From Lonicera japonica (taxonomy: Eukaryota; Streptophyta; Magnoliopsida; Dipsacales; Caprifoliaceae), in NCBI GenBank assembly GCA_021464415.1, contig JAKCWG010000770.1:124001-188000 (forward strand): DNA of 64,000 nucleotides. Reading direction: 5' to 3'. A program made the position numbers and the translations under genes. This document shows, piece after piece, positions 45,891 to 58,209 of this stretch (its first letter is position 1; every line of letters starts with the position of its first letter). Under the pieces are notes generated by a model. It was not told the DNA's origin. It did no database searches and saw nothing but the letters and a program-made list of their open reading frames with translations.

Positions 45891-47412
45891 ATTATGAATA
45901 GTTGCTATCCAGAAAAGAGTCTTTGATAGTACTCTCTTCAATATGGTCGGTGAATGAAAGGCAGGATAGATGATCTGCCACCACATTTTCAACACTCTTC
46001 TTGTCCTTTATGAAAAGATTGAATTCTTGTAAAAGAAGAATCCATCTTAGAAGCCTCGGCTTTGCATCTTTCTTCGTGAAAAGGTACTTGAGAGCCACAT
46101 GATCGGTGAAGATGACAATAGGCGATCCATTGAGATAGGACCGGAACTTTTCAAGGGCAAATACTATGGCCAAGAGCTATTTCTCCGTTGTTATGTAGCT
46201 CATTTGGGCATCGTTAAGAGTTTGGCTCCCATAGTAAATGACTTCGGGCTTCTTGTCTTTCCTTTGACCGAGGACCGCCCCCACGGCATAATCGCTTGCA
46301 TCGCATATGAGTTGAAATGGCAAACTCCAATCGAGGGTTTGCATGATGGGTGCGGTAGTGAGCATGTGCTTGAGTTTTACAAAGGCTTCTTTACATTCCT
46401 TGGTCCATTCAAATGGGGCGTCAAGAGCAACTTGTACATGGGTTTAGCAATGGTGCTAAAATTTTGAATGAACCTTCGATAGAATCCGGCATGCCCCAAG
46501 AATGAGCGAACATCCTTGATTGACTTGGGGGTAGGGAGCTTTGAGATAAGCTCGATCTTCACCTTGTCAACTTCAATGCCTTTCCCCGATACAACATGGC
46601 CCAATACAATGCCCTTTGTCACCATGAAGTGGCATTTCTCCCAATTGAGGACGAGTTGCTTCTCGATACACCTTGCTAACACATGTTCAACATTGAGAAA
46701 AAAATTATCGAACGACTTATCATAAATGGTAAAATCGTCCATAAAAACCTCTAGAGTTTTCTTTACTATATCACTAAAAATGCTCAACATACATCTTTGA
46801 AAAATGTCCAGTGCATTATATAAACCAAAAGGCATTTTTCGATAAGCAAAAGTACCGAACGGATATGTGAAGGTTATTTTTTCTTGATCCTCAAGATCAA
46901 TTTTGATTTAGTTGTACCCGAAAATTCTGTCTAAAAAAGAATATAACTCATGACCCGCCACTCTTTCAATTGTTTGATCCAAAAATGGAAGAGGGAAGTG
47001 GTCCTTTCTAGTGACTTCATTTAACTTACGGTAGTCTATGCACATTCGCCACCCGGTGGTGACTCTTTGGGGTATCAACTCATCATTTTTCTTTACTATC
47101 ATAAGCCCGAATTTTTTACGTACAACTTGGGTTGGACTCACCCGTTTGATATCTGAAATTGGATAGATGATCTTGGCATCAAGCAATTTTAACACCTCGG
47201 TTCTTAATACTTCTTGCATGTGAGGATTTAACCGGCATTGAAATTGTCTTGATGGTTTTGCACCTTCTTCCAAGTGAATTTTTGTGAGTGCAAATCAATG
47301 GACTAATTCCTTTGAGGTCCGCCAACTTCCACCCAAAAGCTTTTCGATACTTACTTAGCATACTTACCAACCATTCTTCTTGATCATTTGAGAGTTCGGA
47401 GGAAATTACCAC
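45891..47412 (-). pseudogene. Athila reverse transcriptase and RNase H, broken
   Basis: Minus strand: VSPTQVVRKK and WRMCIDYRKLNEVTRKDHFP (about 47130-47000), the catalytic FMDDF (about 46740), GHAGFYRRFIQNFS (about 46490); then RNase H with LICDASDYAVGAVLGQ (about 46320), [15 protein letters not shown] (about 46115) and VVADHLS (about 45980). Breaks: shift near 47280, stop near 46907, shift near 46380, and TAG at about 46174-46176 within the TTEK-LLAIVFA block. Confidence 0.9.
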
Positions 47413-48200
47413 GGGGTAAGTTTACAAAACACCTAGGAAAGCGTACTTCAAATTGGTAGGAAGGGGCTTGAGCTCCATCTTCCCTTCAAGCTTTGGTGGT
47501 TCCACTTGTGCATTTTCTTCCTTCTTCAAAAGTTCTTCTTTGTTCCTATCATCCGAAGAAAACACATGCACACATTCATTTGGATCATTGGGAGTGGTTA
47601 GCAACTCTTCCATGATTTCGATTCATAAATGAAAGAAAAATGGTCTTGTACTAATGACTCTATCATGTTTACATGTTCAATTTCATCATCAAAATCATCT
47701 TGTTTGTTACTTATTAAAAACACGTTGAGCTCAAGAGTCATATTTCTAAAGGCCAATTTCACAATCCCATTTTTGTAATTGGTGATAGCATTTGATGTTG
47801 CAAGAAAGGGTCTCCGCAAAATTACGGGAATCTCATTTCTGGGATTGGATACCGGTTGCATGTCAAGAAATATGAAATCCACAAAAAAATAGAATTTATC
47901 AATTTGAACTAACATATCATCTATAATTTCCCTTGGAATCTTGACCGATCGATCTGCTAATTGAATCGTGACTTTCATGGGTTTCAACTCTCCTAAACCC
48001 AATAGTTGATAGACCGAAAATGGCAAAACATTAACACTCGCACCCAAATCAAGCAAAGCATTTTTAATTCTAAAGTTGCCAATCAAACAAGAAATGGTGG
48101 GGCATCCGGGATCTTTGAATATTAGAATTCGAGTGCCTTGCATTATTGAACTCACTTGTTCTGCCATAAATGCCTTCTTTTTAACATTTAATCGCCACAT
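47413..48200 (-). pseudogene. Athila protease-region fragment
   Basis: The minus-strand frame 48200-47598 holds an aspartic protease core: LIGNFRIKNALLDLGASVNV, where DLGAS replaces the classical DTG as usual in Athila, and FIFLDM plus GRPFL-like IVILRRPFLAT text. A linker frame 47613-47422 rich in Glu and Lys joins it to the reverse transcriptase. The frames do not connect without shifts. Confidence 0.82.
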
Positions 48201-49960
48201 AGTGGTGCATAAATCTTTTAAAAATTTTGCATAAGAAGGAATTTGTTACGCCGCATTGAGCAATAAAATGTTAATTTTCACTTGTTTTAACATATCAAGA
48301 ATTTCAGCACTTGGGGTCTCTTTGAAAGGTTGAGATAACCTTTCCGGAAAAGAATTTTTAGGCTATTCTTGATTTTTTCCAAATCCTCTTTTCCAACTCT
48401 CTCTTCTTCCCTCATTCTCTTTTCAAGGGTGATATCCTCAACTTGACTTGACTCGGCTATATCCATAGGCTTTTTGGCCTTAGGAACAATAGTTTTGTCA
48501 ATTTCTTTCCCACTCCTAAGGATGGTGATAGATTTCAATTCCTCAACATTTCCACTTGACTATCCCTCATTGATCACTAAAGCTTGTCCTCGGAGATTAG
48601 CTAAGGGTTGAGATGAAAATTTTCCTTTTTTTTGGGTAGACAACGTGGTTGCAAGTTTGGACATTTGGGTTTTCAAATCACTAACCTCTCTATTGGTCTT
48701 ATCTATAAATTGCCGCAAAAGAGACTCTAAATTTGAATTTGGGTTTTGGTTAGCTTGACCAAAAGAGTTGTTTTGGGGTGGAGGTGGTCTTTGTTGGTAG
48801 GAGTTTGAATTTGCATTGGAATTTTGATGAACATTTTGATTTCCCCCCTAATTAAAATTAGGATGATTCCTCCACCTTTCATTGTACCTTTGAGAAAATG
48901 GGTCATTGTGTGGCCTAGAGTATGAGTTCATAGCATTGACTTGTGAGGGACTTTGAAGGACCTCTTTGAAGGCCAGAATTGTGTGACACTCCTCCGTAGA
49001 ATGTCCCACCTTCTCACAAATGACACAAATGGTGCTAGTACCTACATTTCCTTCCCTCATTTTACTACACTCCATGGCTTCGACCTTCTTTGACAATTGA
49101 ATAAATTTCAAATCAATGTCATCACCTTTGGACAATTGGTACAAACCCCATCTCTCAAAAACTTTACCCTTAACCTCATTTGTGTAGGTGTTCCAATTTT
49201 GGGCTCCTTCGGCTATTTCATTAAAGTTCAACAAAGCGTCCTCCGGGCTTTTGTTCAAAAAAATTCCATTACACATTGTTTCCATAAACGTATGCATGGC
49301 GGGAGTGAGTGATTCGTAAAAATAGCTAACAATACTCCATGTCTCATGTCCATGATGAGGGAAAGAATTCAAAAGCTGTTTGTATCTTTCCTAACATTTG
49401 TAAAAACTTTCATTTTCTTTTGGAGAAAAATTTGAAATTTGCTTTCTTAAAGCATTGGTTTGATGAATGGAAAATAATTTCTTTAAAAATTTGGTTTGCA
49501 ATTCTTGTCATGTTCGAATGGAATTGGGACGTAGATAATTTATCCATATTTTTCCTTTATCTTTTAAAGAGAATGTAAAAAGTTTTAACCTCATTACTTT
49601 TTCATTTCGTGTTAGCTTCTCTAAACGTAGAGCAAACTTCCTCAAAATCTTTTAAATGCAAGTAATTTCGTAATCTATACAATGAAATGATGATATGTGT
49701 TGCAACATGTCCGGTTTGAGAGAGAATGTTTCGGCTTGACCCGCAGAAATGATAATGCAAGAATTTGAAGTGCCTCATAGAGGTTGAAGATAATCTTGCA
49801 TGGTGCGGACCGGACGATCATGATCATTGTTGTCTCCGGTATTTGATTTATTGTCTTCGTTATCCATCTCGGATGGAGGGGGTGAAGGAGAAGGATGCCT
49901 CGGTGGTGGTTGGCCTCTTGGTGGACTTATTCGAAGATCAATGTACAAATTCTCGAGCAT
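48201..49960 (-). pseudogene. Athila gag, broken
   Basis: Minus strand: a proline-rich N-terminal piece ending VRTMQDYLQPL (49960-49775), the capsid-like retrotransposon gag region (SIVSYFYESLTPAMHTFMET, about 49340) and one zinc knuckle CVICEKVGHSTEECH (about 49035). The linker toward protease lies at 48287-48840 (ITLEKRMREEERVGKEDLEK). Stops or shifts near 49774, 49385, 48847 and 48540 separate the pieces. The knuckle region is the closest relative in the window of the scrap at 28897. Confidence 0.85.
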
Positions 49961-50100
49961 AAGCCCGGGAGGGCGATCTTAAATAAAATTTCCACCTATA
50001 AAATAAGAAAATAATAAGAAAGAAAAACTTATTCTCAAAGGGAGAGGAGATACTTACAAAGCGGATTTTTGTACAAAATCCGTAATCCGTCTTTCGCCTT

Positions 50101-50123
50101 ATCCCCGGCAACGGCACCAAAAA
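50101..50123 (-). promoter_or_regulatory. Athila primer-binding site
   Basis: On the minus strand TGGTGCCGTTGCCGGGGA directly follows the 5' LTR end, with one change from the usual Athila TGGCGCCGTTGCCGGGGA. It would pair with a tRNA 3' end to prime reverse transcription. Confidence 0.85.
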
Positions 50124-50125
50124 CT

Positions 50126-50960
50126 TGACCCACCGAAAATACTTCCGTGCTTAAAAACCCAAGTGTAGGTTGTCAAATTATAATACTTGGTAACTCCAAG
50201 TTCGAACCACAAGGATAGTCGGAAAGACGATGTGGTGATTACGAGTTCCAGGCTTTGTTAAGAGGATTTGATTGGCTGATTTTAGTTGTTGATTTTAAAA
50301 TCTTGCAATAAAAACTAAAGTGATGTATCAAATGATAAGAAAAGACTAAGGCATTATAGAATTCTTTTTCTTTTCAATGTTATGTAAAATTAATCTCATT
50401 CAAAACTCTCAATGCAATTCTTAAGTGTTGAGTACCTTACACTTTTCTAAGCAAAATGGTGTGAAGCCAAAGCAACCCAATCTTATATAAATGCCATATA
50501 AAGAAAGGGTGTAACTAAAACTCAACACAAATGTATCTCTCATTTTTATCTTGTAACAAAGGGTGTGAAGCAAGTGCAACCCATTCCCATATAATGTTCA
50601 ACCAAGATGCAAACTTGAGATACACCAAAAGCAAAGGTACAAACTTAAACTAGGCATTGAGAATCCGTTGTTAGTTTCCCCTAGGCAATTGACTTGATTA
50701 TGAAAATGGCCAACTAAAAAGTTTAGCTCAATAAATCATAACATTTAATTTGTCTAAGATTGGGAGGACTAGGTGGAGATTAAATCATCTAGTTTAGACA
50801 CATTTGATGAATGCAAATTGAATGCTTAAGGTGATTAATGGAGTTGATTATGGCATAAACATAAGAGATCCTCCTTGGCAACACTCTAACTAAGAAAATA
50901 TTGAGTCTCAAAATCACACAAAGCGTAAAAAGCACTCAATATATCATTAAAGCATTCAAG
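50126..50960 (-). repeat. 5' LTR of the Athila element, truncated
   Basis: This aligns with 40607-41442 of the 3' LTR over its whole length and stops abruptly after AAAGCATTCAAG. The U3 and promoter part, about 1.1 kb, is missing. What follows (GGAGGTGAGGGCTAATGCCA) belongs to another repeat, shared with 20697-20716. Confidence 0.85.
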
Positions 50961-51297
50961 TAACTAGGAGGTGAGGGCTAATGCCATTATTATTTTTCTA
51001 TCTAAAAAAATTGGTGACACTAAAAACGTTAAGCAATTTTGTATTGCATTTTCTAAAACGTAACAAAATATAGAGACTAAATTTGAAATATCCCTAAAAT
51101 AATCTAAGTAGGAAATGAACAGAACAAAAAGGTTAGGTTTGGATGATATAGTGGCATGTTATAAATACATTGATCAAGTAACAAAGCTTATAAAAATTAG
51201 ATTCCACATAAGCTTCACTATCACCCAATACATAAGCGACACATCATTCTATATATGCTCAAACCGTGTATTCAGATCGTGTTATCTTAAAATTATA
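50961..51297. repeat. Repeat block abutting the truncated Athila LTR
   Basis: The first 35 bp match the Helitron-like block at 20694. 51012-51118 (GTTAAGCAATTTTGTATTGC ... TAAGTAGGAAATG) is copied in diverged form at 52488-52582, on the other side of the short LTR element. No gene is recognised. Confidence 0.55.
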
Positions 51298-52467
51298 TAC
51301 TACGATCCAATGGGGAAGAAAAACCGCTTTAAGGGAGGGGCAAAAGCCTCTGATGGTGGTTTATTTTAAGGAAAATCAAACCTCCATTGAATAACGAAGA
51401 TAACTCTACAAATTTTGTCTACAAAATCTAGCCTAACTTTTATTTACACAAAACCACCTTAAATAGAAAACAACTACAAAAAAAACTCACTCCATGCACT
51501 AGCCAATAACCAACAACTCTCCCCATTAACTCTCTTAAAACAAACTATCCACTAGAAATACTATCCAAAAATATATAACCACGCATACTTAAAATCCTAG
51601 AAACTAGTTTCATAACATTCCTTCCCACCCAAAACACCATTGTCCTCAAGGTTGATTTACAAATATTTTGCTCCTCTTGGATCCCATAAGTTTGTCTTCT
51701 TTCTCCATAAATTTAACAAAGACAGATTGAGTTAGGGAAAGAAGATACAATTTAGAAAATTTTGAATTTCCAAATTGATGACCCTTGCCATACAGAGAAA
51801 CTCCAAAGCTGTTATCAATGTCATTAATTTTAAGAAGGTACGAAAACTCTTTTTACAAAATTGTAATGGGAAACTTTCTCAGTTTTGGAGCACTTTTCTT
51901 TGCAAAACTCGTCTCTTTTGATGCTAACCGTGACGACAGCGCAATGGAAAAAAAAGAGAGGTTGTTTTGACACCATATTTGCTGGCAACATTGTAGGAAC
52001 TGATGCCTCCACAATGATGGCATCTTTAAAACATTTCTAAAATTTGTTGTTGTGACTCCATGTATTTGAACACAAGAATCTGGAGTAAACGTTCCATTTC
52101 TAGGGATATGATCAAGTTATGAGGAACAATTTGCTTTGATACTAAATGTTACAATCCCATCATGAAACAAAATATAAAATAAGAACGAGGAAGAAAAACC
52201 TGCTTTGAGGGAGGAAAAGCCTTCTGTGATGGTTTATTTCAAGGAAAACTAAACCTCCATTAAAGAGCCAAAATAACTCTCCAATTATATGTGCAAAATC
52301 CATCATAACTTTTATTCACAGAAGAGCACCTTTATTAGGAAACTACAAACAAAAACTAACTCCATCCACTATCTCCATTAACTCTCTTGAAACAAACTAA
52401 CCACTACAAATCCTTTGCTAAAATATATAACAACACAATCATATTCCTAGACAATAGTTTCGTAACA
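51298..52467 (-). mobile_element. Short LTR retrotransposon with deleted interior (1,170 bp)
   Basis: Two direct LTR copies (51298-51617 and 52147-52467, about 320 bp each) flank 529 bp, and the whole is bordered by TTATA (51293-51297 and 52468-52472). Minus orientation: next to the 5' LTR is a tRNA-Met-like PBS (TTAGTATCAAAGC), and before the 3' LTR stands CCTTGAGGACAATGG and GGGTGGGAAGGAA, gypsy-type text with a polypurine tract. No gag or pol, so it depends on other elements. The LTRs are well diverged, so it is old. Confidence 0.83.
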
Positions 52468-52472
52468 TTATA

Positions 52473-53004
52473 ATAGAAGCAAAGTTTAGTGACTAAAGAC
52501 CTTAAGCAATTTTTGCTTGTTCTAAAACACAACAAAAAAATAGGGGCTAACAATTTATTTTCTCTAAATTAAGTAGGAAATGCACGGTTAAGCATTCAAC
52601 ATATATAATTCGTTAGTATGGGCAATTAAATATTAAATTAAGATCAAATCATTATGAATGATAGATATGATTTTCATGGTTAAAAACATTTGGTTCGAAG
52701 CAAAAACACTATTTTAATTGAGTTACAAGACGTATTAAAAGAGACAACGTAGAATGTATATAAAAATTTCACCATCTCCAAAAAGGATAATGCAGAGTTT
52801 AATTTGATGTTCGATAAAAGAAAACAGAGTATGCGCAACTCAGTTCTAAAGAGGATGGCCTTTCTTCCATTTAGAAGGATATATTCATGAATATTTTGAT
52901 GAAATTTGATGGAGATGACAGTACAATTTTTACTGGAGACGCATGATCTAGTCACCCAAGAGATAATCTCCTAAATTTTTTGTTAAGTTCATTGACTTTT
53001 AACA
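52473..53004 (+). other. Possible copia 5' LTR end; otherwise unassigned
   Basis: The stretch ends TTGACTTTTAACA at 53004 immediately before a tRNA-Met type PBS, as a copia 5' LTR would. The LTR start was not found, and no gene is seen in the interval. 52488-52582 duplicates 51012-51118. Confidence 0.4.
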
Positions 53005-53018
53005 TGGTATTAGAGGTG
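53005..53018 (+). promoter_or_regulatory. tRNA-Met type primer-binding site of a copia remnant
   Basis: TGGTATTAGAGGTG differs slightly from the common plant copia PBS TGGTATCAGAGC. The following 130 bp resemble an untranslated leader; no gag follows. Confidence 0.5.
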
Positions 53019-53199
53019 TAAAATCCTCTCATCACCTTACCCCTTTTAGTCGCCATTGACCGGTCACCTCTTGTTGCCTCACCTCACTTCGCCTAGCTAC
53101 CATTAACGACTTGCACGAAGTTTTAAGGTTTTCTAATCGCCTGAAAGATATGAAAATAAATTGTTGTGATGTCTTTATTATTATTTTTTCTTCTAATTA

Positions 53200-53475
53200 T
53201 GTTCCTAAATGGAGTATCATAGATTTTTTTCCCTAATATCTTAGAGTTGTTAAATGTATATAAGTTTCCCATATCAACAATATCTTCCAAAAGGAGTATT
53301 GAAGATCAATCAAAATTTATATTCTTAAAATTGCATTAGATAATGGCCCACTTGGGAAATTCTAATGAAATTTTGTAGTAAATTCTAGTCAGTTCTCTAA
53401 TGTGCTTTAGTTGTGATTGTTATTTCGCGTAATCTGTTCGGCAAAATGACTTTTGGTTGATAACTATGGGTTGAT
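53200..53475 (+). repeat. AT-rich dispersed repeat, copy E (distal part)
   Basis: Matches the distal segments of copies B and G: GAGTATCATAGATTTTTTTC, CTAATATCTTAGAGTTGTTA, TTCCAAAAGGAGTATTG, TTCTAGTCAGTTCTC and TTGATAACTATG. Confidence 0.65.
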
Positions 53476-54359
53476 CATAATTTTTTCAAAGATGAACTAT
53501 TTAATTAAAAAGACCATAAGGAGAGGAACTTAAGTAGTTCTTGAATCTTGAATACAATATTAAAGTACTAACCAATACAAAACATGTATATTTAAGAAGA
53601 GTAGTGAAATGATAGGTACTTTCCACCATAAGTGATCGTGGATGTTTTTCTAATTTTGCATATTTTTGTCTATTTAGGGGCGATAATTCGTCAAATACTC
53701 TTATATTAACTATATGTACGATGATTAATATTATAAGCACTACATCTTGCTAATTTGTGGTAAATAATGATGCGATGTAATTTTGTATGATATGCATGCA
53801 CACACCATACTTAAAACTCTATATTATTTAAAAAATCAAAATAACTAGTTTTTGTTTAGAATTTTTTTTTCAAATTGAACAGTTGATCTTTTAAGCACTT
53901 GTAAACATAATTGAAATGTTAAATTACTAGCACGAAGCCTGAAAATGTGTTAAATATAATTTCAAAATTCAAACATAGATTCCCAAACACGCCTTAAGTT
54001 ATCTTAAAGAAAAATATTGCAAAAGTGGCAGGACACAAAATTCAACCTAGAAATTTATATTTTTTTAGCCAGTATTCAACAAGAACTAGCCATGAATTAG
54101 TACTACTAATGTTCCTAGCTTGGTTGATTAGGCATTGCTAGAAATAAAGAAACAGTTAAGTTACAATTTTATAACAATTAGATTTTATATGGGTATATTT
54201 CATTTATGGACCTATTAGTTAATTGCAACAAGATTTTTTTTGGAATTGTTTGACGTTGTGGATGCTTGAGTAATTCACCAATCATTCAAACAATTATTCA
54301 AATACTCATGCTAACATTTTTGGTTAGTGTGGATGAAATAAGATTAAAGATGCAAATTT
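53476..54359. other. No gene seen
   Basis: AT-rich sequence with no recognisable coding or structural element. Text near 54290 (CACCAATCATTCAAA) recurs at the target site of the Retand-like insertion near 61992. Confidence 0.45.
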
Positions 54360-55300
54360 ATTTTCGTTGATATTTTAATTATATTGGTAAATGGAAAAAT
54401 TAATTTTTCTAATAATTTCAATGAAGGAGTATCGCTCAATCAAAATTTAACTCAAAAATCCTCTATATTATGCTATACAAATTTAATTAACTAATGACAC
54501 GAATTTATATATAATAATAAAAAAATGTCAAAGAGCCCTGATGATCGCCAGAGTTAAAATTTTTTTGGAAGAAACCCTAAATCCCAAAATTCATTGAATT
54601 CTGGAACGTTACTAGAGAAAATCTCGGCTGAAATTTAGTATATTCCTTCCTAATTTTTCTCTACAATTTTAATATATTCTAACCTTGCATTTTCAATATA
54701 TTTCAGTCTTACTATTTCAATATATTACAACCTAATTTTTATATTCACAAATATCAGTTAAAGAGATTTACAAATAACACTAAATTTGTTTGATTTATAA
54801 AGGTAGGCTATCCAAATAGATTAAACAGAATAAGAAACTATTATATTACTTGGTTAATCAACTAATTTGTATTTGAATAATGAATTAAATTTTAATTTCT
54901 CCAATATCAAATAATAGAATATGAAAATAATCAATAATTTTAGTGCAAACATAAAGTGACTTTATAACCATTTAATTACAACACTAGTAATTTATAGGTG
55001 CATACTTTATGAGTATTCATATGAGACGTCTGACCCCAAAATTCATATAAAATATATTTACAAGATAGATGTCATGTTGGTTTTGCCTTTTTTTCTTTAA
55101 ACTAATATAATATTACAAAATTCTAAATTAAAGATAATTTTAGTCATATCATTTTAATTTCAATGTCCAAATTTTATTAATTCTATGTTATCAAATACTC
55201 ATTGGGTCATGTCAAATTGCATTCTAAGTGATTGATTGATCGTCGAATAACCTAAACTTTGCAAAAGATATGTCATAAGGATTTTACTTGGACATTTAAA
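54360..55300 (+). repeat. AT-rich dispersed repeat, copy F
   Basis: Parallels copy A from its start (TTAATTATATTGGTAAATGG, ATACAAATTTAATTAACTAA) through TTTAGTGCAAACATAAAGTG, AGTAATTTATAGGTG, GATGTCATGTTGGTTTTGC and CATAAGGATTTTACTTGGA. It lacks the tandem duplication and the Helitron-like end of copy A. Confidence 0.72.
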
Positions 55301-56569
55301 AACTCTATCGGTTGAAATCACAAGTCCTAAAAAAATAACAAAAATATTTTTTATGCTCAGAAAAAAATGTCGATAATTACCATATAGACATACTGAAAGC
55401 CCCTTTAAAATTTAGCCAAAGTGGGAAAAATCCATTTAAGAATACAAAAATTAGTGAGTAATCAATATTCGAAAGTAAAATTAGAATTCCACCACATTGG
55501 ATTGCGCTTCAAATTGGCATTAGGGTGTTGATTATTTCTTTGCATCGCTTGTGCAAATTAATTTGCAATAAACCCTAGAAGTCTTATGCCCTTGTCAAAC
55601 CACTTAATATTTTTGAACCACTTAATAGTTTTGTATTCTGTTGGTTTCAAATTAAAAGTCTCATTTATTTATATGGAGATGTCTCAAATTAAGAGTCTTA
55701 CATTTATTTTTTGATGTATAATCAATGTCATTATTTTGACAATAGTTAATAATTTTTTTTCTGTACTAATTCTTGTTGAAAATCATAATGCAAATACGAT
55801 ATTTTTAGTTTGATACAAATGGAGTGTATGTATATATATATACATATTATAGTAATTTGTTTGAAAAATAAATTAAAGTTGTTCCTAAATTTTTGATACC
55901 AAGGGGAAGGGGGGGGGGGGGTTCAATTCTTCTTCATATAGATATTTACAAAGAAAGAGACTTTGGAACTTTCATTTGCATATGTTTAAACTTTTACTTG
56001 TTACATAATATTGAACTTTGATAAGTTATTAGTATGTTTAACATACTTGGACAAATAAATAAAAAAAAATATTATGCTCCTTGAAGATTAATTTATGGTT
56101 TCCACCATGCTACACATCATAAGACAAGTAATATAATTTTAAAAAAAACATAAAAGAAAAAAATGGTTCGGGAATGTTGTAGTTATAAACAAATAAAAAT
56201 TGACAAAAAACATAAATTAAAATTAACGAGGGTATCGATGTGCCGAGCAGCAACAATATTGATTTTTAGATTTTTATTTATTTTCTTATACTATGGGTTT
56301 AGTTTCTCATTTAATGTATAAAAACTTTAAAGTTTGAAACGTCAATTAAAATCCACGAAGGACAACATAAATGAAATAAAGAAGAGCTGTTGTCTATGTC
56401 CCGTCAGCTAATAGAAGTAATCTAATTTAAATTTTAATTCAATCTAATTAAAATATGATATAGAATTCGAATAACTATGTAAAAAGTGAAAAAAAAATTA
56501 CAATAATAAAAATTTATTTTAAAAAATAATTGAATTTGTCAGAGAAATTTTTTAACTTTCACATTAATT
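55301..56569. other. No gene seen; simple repeats
   Basis: AT-rich, with a run of 13 G at 55909-55921, the palindromic TATGTATATATATATACATA (about 55826-55845) and a short inverted TTAATAT/AAATTAAGAGTCT repeat near 55640-55690. No coding evidence. Confidence 0.5.
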
Positions 56570-57870
56570 TTAGTCTCAAATTACAATACTACAATTTAAT
56601 AAAAAAAATTGCTCCACATTCATTAAGCAATTCAATCCAACAAATGCTAATATTTAAAAGTTTTAAATTTTAATAATTATGAAAACTAAATTAAACTCAT
56701 GTAAAACATAAACAAAGAATTCTTTATAAAACATTAAAACAACTGAAATGCAATAACAAACTACTATGTTATTTGGTTAACCAAATAACATATTTTGAAT
56801 ATTGGCTTATAATTTAATTTTCTCCAATATTTTAATATTGAAAATAATTAATGACTTTTAGTGCAAACATAAACAAAAACCCTGCTACTATGTAAACTAT
56901 TGACAATTTATAATTATTTACTTCATATTCATGTGCACATTCATATATACAATGTGTCTGAGCCCGGAAATTCGCATAAATTATATTTAAAACATAGAAA
57001 ATGACATGTTGGTTTTGCATTTTTATGCTTCAAATCATGCAATATAATATTGTAATATTCTAAATTAAAGATAATATATTGTATCATGTGATTTAATTCA
57101 GTGTCCGCTTTTTTTCTAACTCTATTTATCAAATATGCAATAGCTCATGTCAAATTACAAATCTCATTGTAATTGTTTGAACATTTGGAAATTATTTAAT
57201 TTGAAAGGTGTCTGAAAACACTATCTGCAGCTTGATTCAACTATTTCCTTTTCCGTTCCATAATCCATACTTTGTGACAAAATAAATGTCGTAATTCCCC
57301 ACTACTCTTCTCTTCACACCCCACCCCTCTCTCTATTATTTTTCTGAACTTTGTATGTTGTTTTATCTGGCATTTTTGCGCCATCTTTAATTGTCAAGCA
57401 TTTAGTTTGAGTTGTACACAGCGCTATGCATGGAACAAATTGTTGTGGCATCTTATTTATATTTGTCCTTTTTTCCAATTTTTCTGAAATGAGTGTCATA
57501 CAATTTCCCTAATACCTCAAATTGCCCATAATAACAATTTCTTCCAAAATAAGTATTACATATCGCAATAAATAGCCGCACTCTTGGGGAATATTTCCCT
57601 AATATGTCAGATCGAGTTAATAATTTTTCCCTCAAATTTACATTCTCAACAATACATATAAGATAAGGACACTCTGAGGAAGGTTAATTTTGTAAAATAT
57701 TTAAAAAAAAAATTGAAAAAGAAAAATCTTAGTAGATTCTAGTGAGTTTTCAAACAACTTTAATTGTGATTATAAATTGGCTTAAATTGTACAACACTGT
57801 CATTTTTGGTCAATAGCTACGGGGTTGAAAATTGAAATAACCGTAATGAATAATTAGATACTATGAATAA
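56570..57870 (+). repeat. AT-rich dispersed repeat, copy G
   Basis: A long copy spanning both proximal landmarks (TTTTCTCCAATATTTTAATA, TTTAGTGCAAACATAAAC) and distal landmarks (TTGTGACAAAATAAATGTCG, GGGGAATATTTCCCTAATAT, TTCTAGTGAGTTTTCAAA). Closest to copy B. It shows that the proximal and distal blocks belong to one repeat. Confidence 0.72.
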
Positions 57871-58204
57871 TTAGTTCTTAAAATGAAATATTAAGTAAGA
57901 GGCTGTCCAATTCCATTTGGGGTCCAGGCAAAAAGATTAGACTACAACATGCTACTCGCTTCGTCTAGACTTTGATAATATTTTAGAAAATATTAAATTC
58001 AACCTAATCAATGTTTAAGGAACTTATTTTATGTTGTAAGATTTTACAAATTCATTATATCCCAACAGAAAATTTGGGACAATCAATTTGAAATACCTCA
58101 AGAAAAATATCAAGACATACTATCAATTAAAGCCACGAGACAAAAGATTGAACCTATATATATGCTAATTTTATTCAAAAGGTAATCAACAAAAATGACT
58201 AATA
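57871..58204. other. Left flank of the Retand-like insertion
   Basis: AT-rich with no gene seen; contains the duplicated target GTCAC at 58205-58209 at its right edge. Sequence continuity is recovered at 61989. Confidence 0.5.
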
Positions 58205-58209
58205 GTCAC

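Larger units (their letters stand above)
40607..50960 (-). mobile_element. Athila-like Ty3/gypsy element, 5' LTR truncated
   Basis: Order on the minus strand: partial 5' LTR, PBS, gag, protease, reverse transcriptase, RNase H, integrase, a long non-coding or envelope-remnant region, polypurine tract, 3' LTR. The PBS TGGTGCCGTTGCCGGGGA, DLGAS protease and LTR text place it in Athila (family knowledge). All coding domains carry shifts or stops. The 5' LTR keeps only its last 835 bp, so the promoter half is gone. LTR text still aligns with about 10% difference by eye, an old insertion. Confidence 0.9.
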
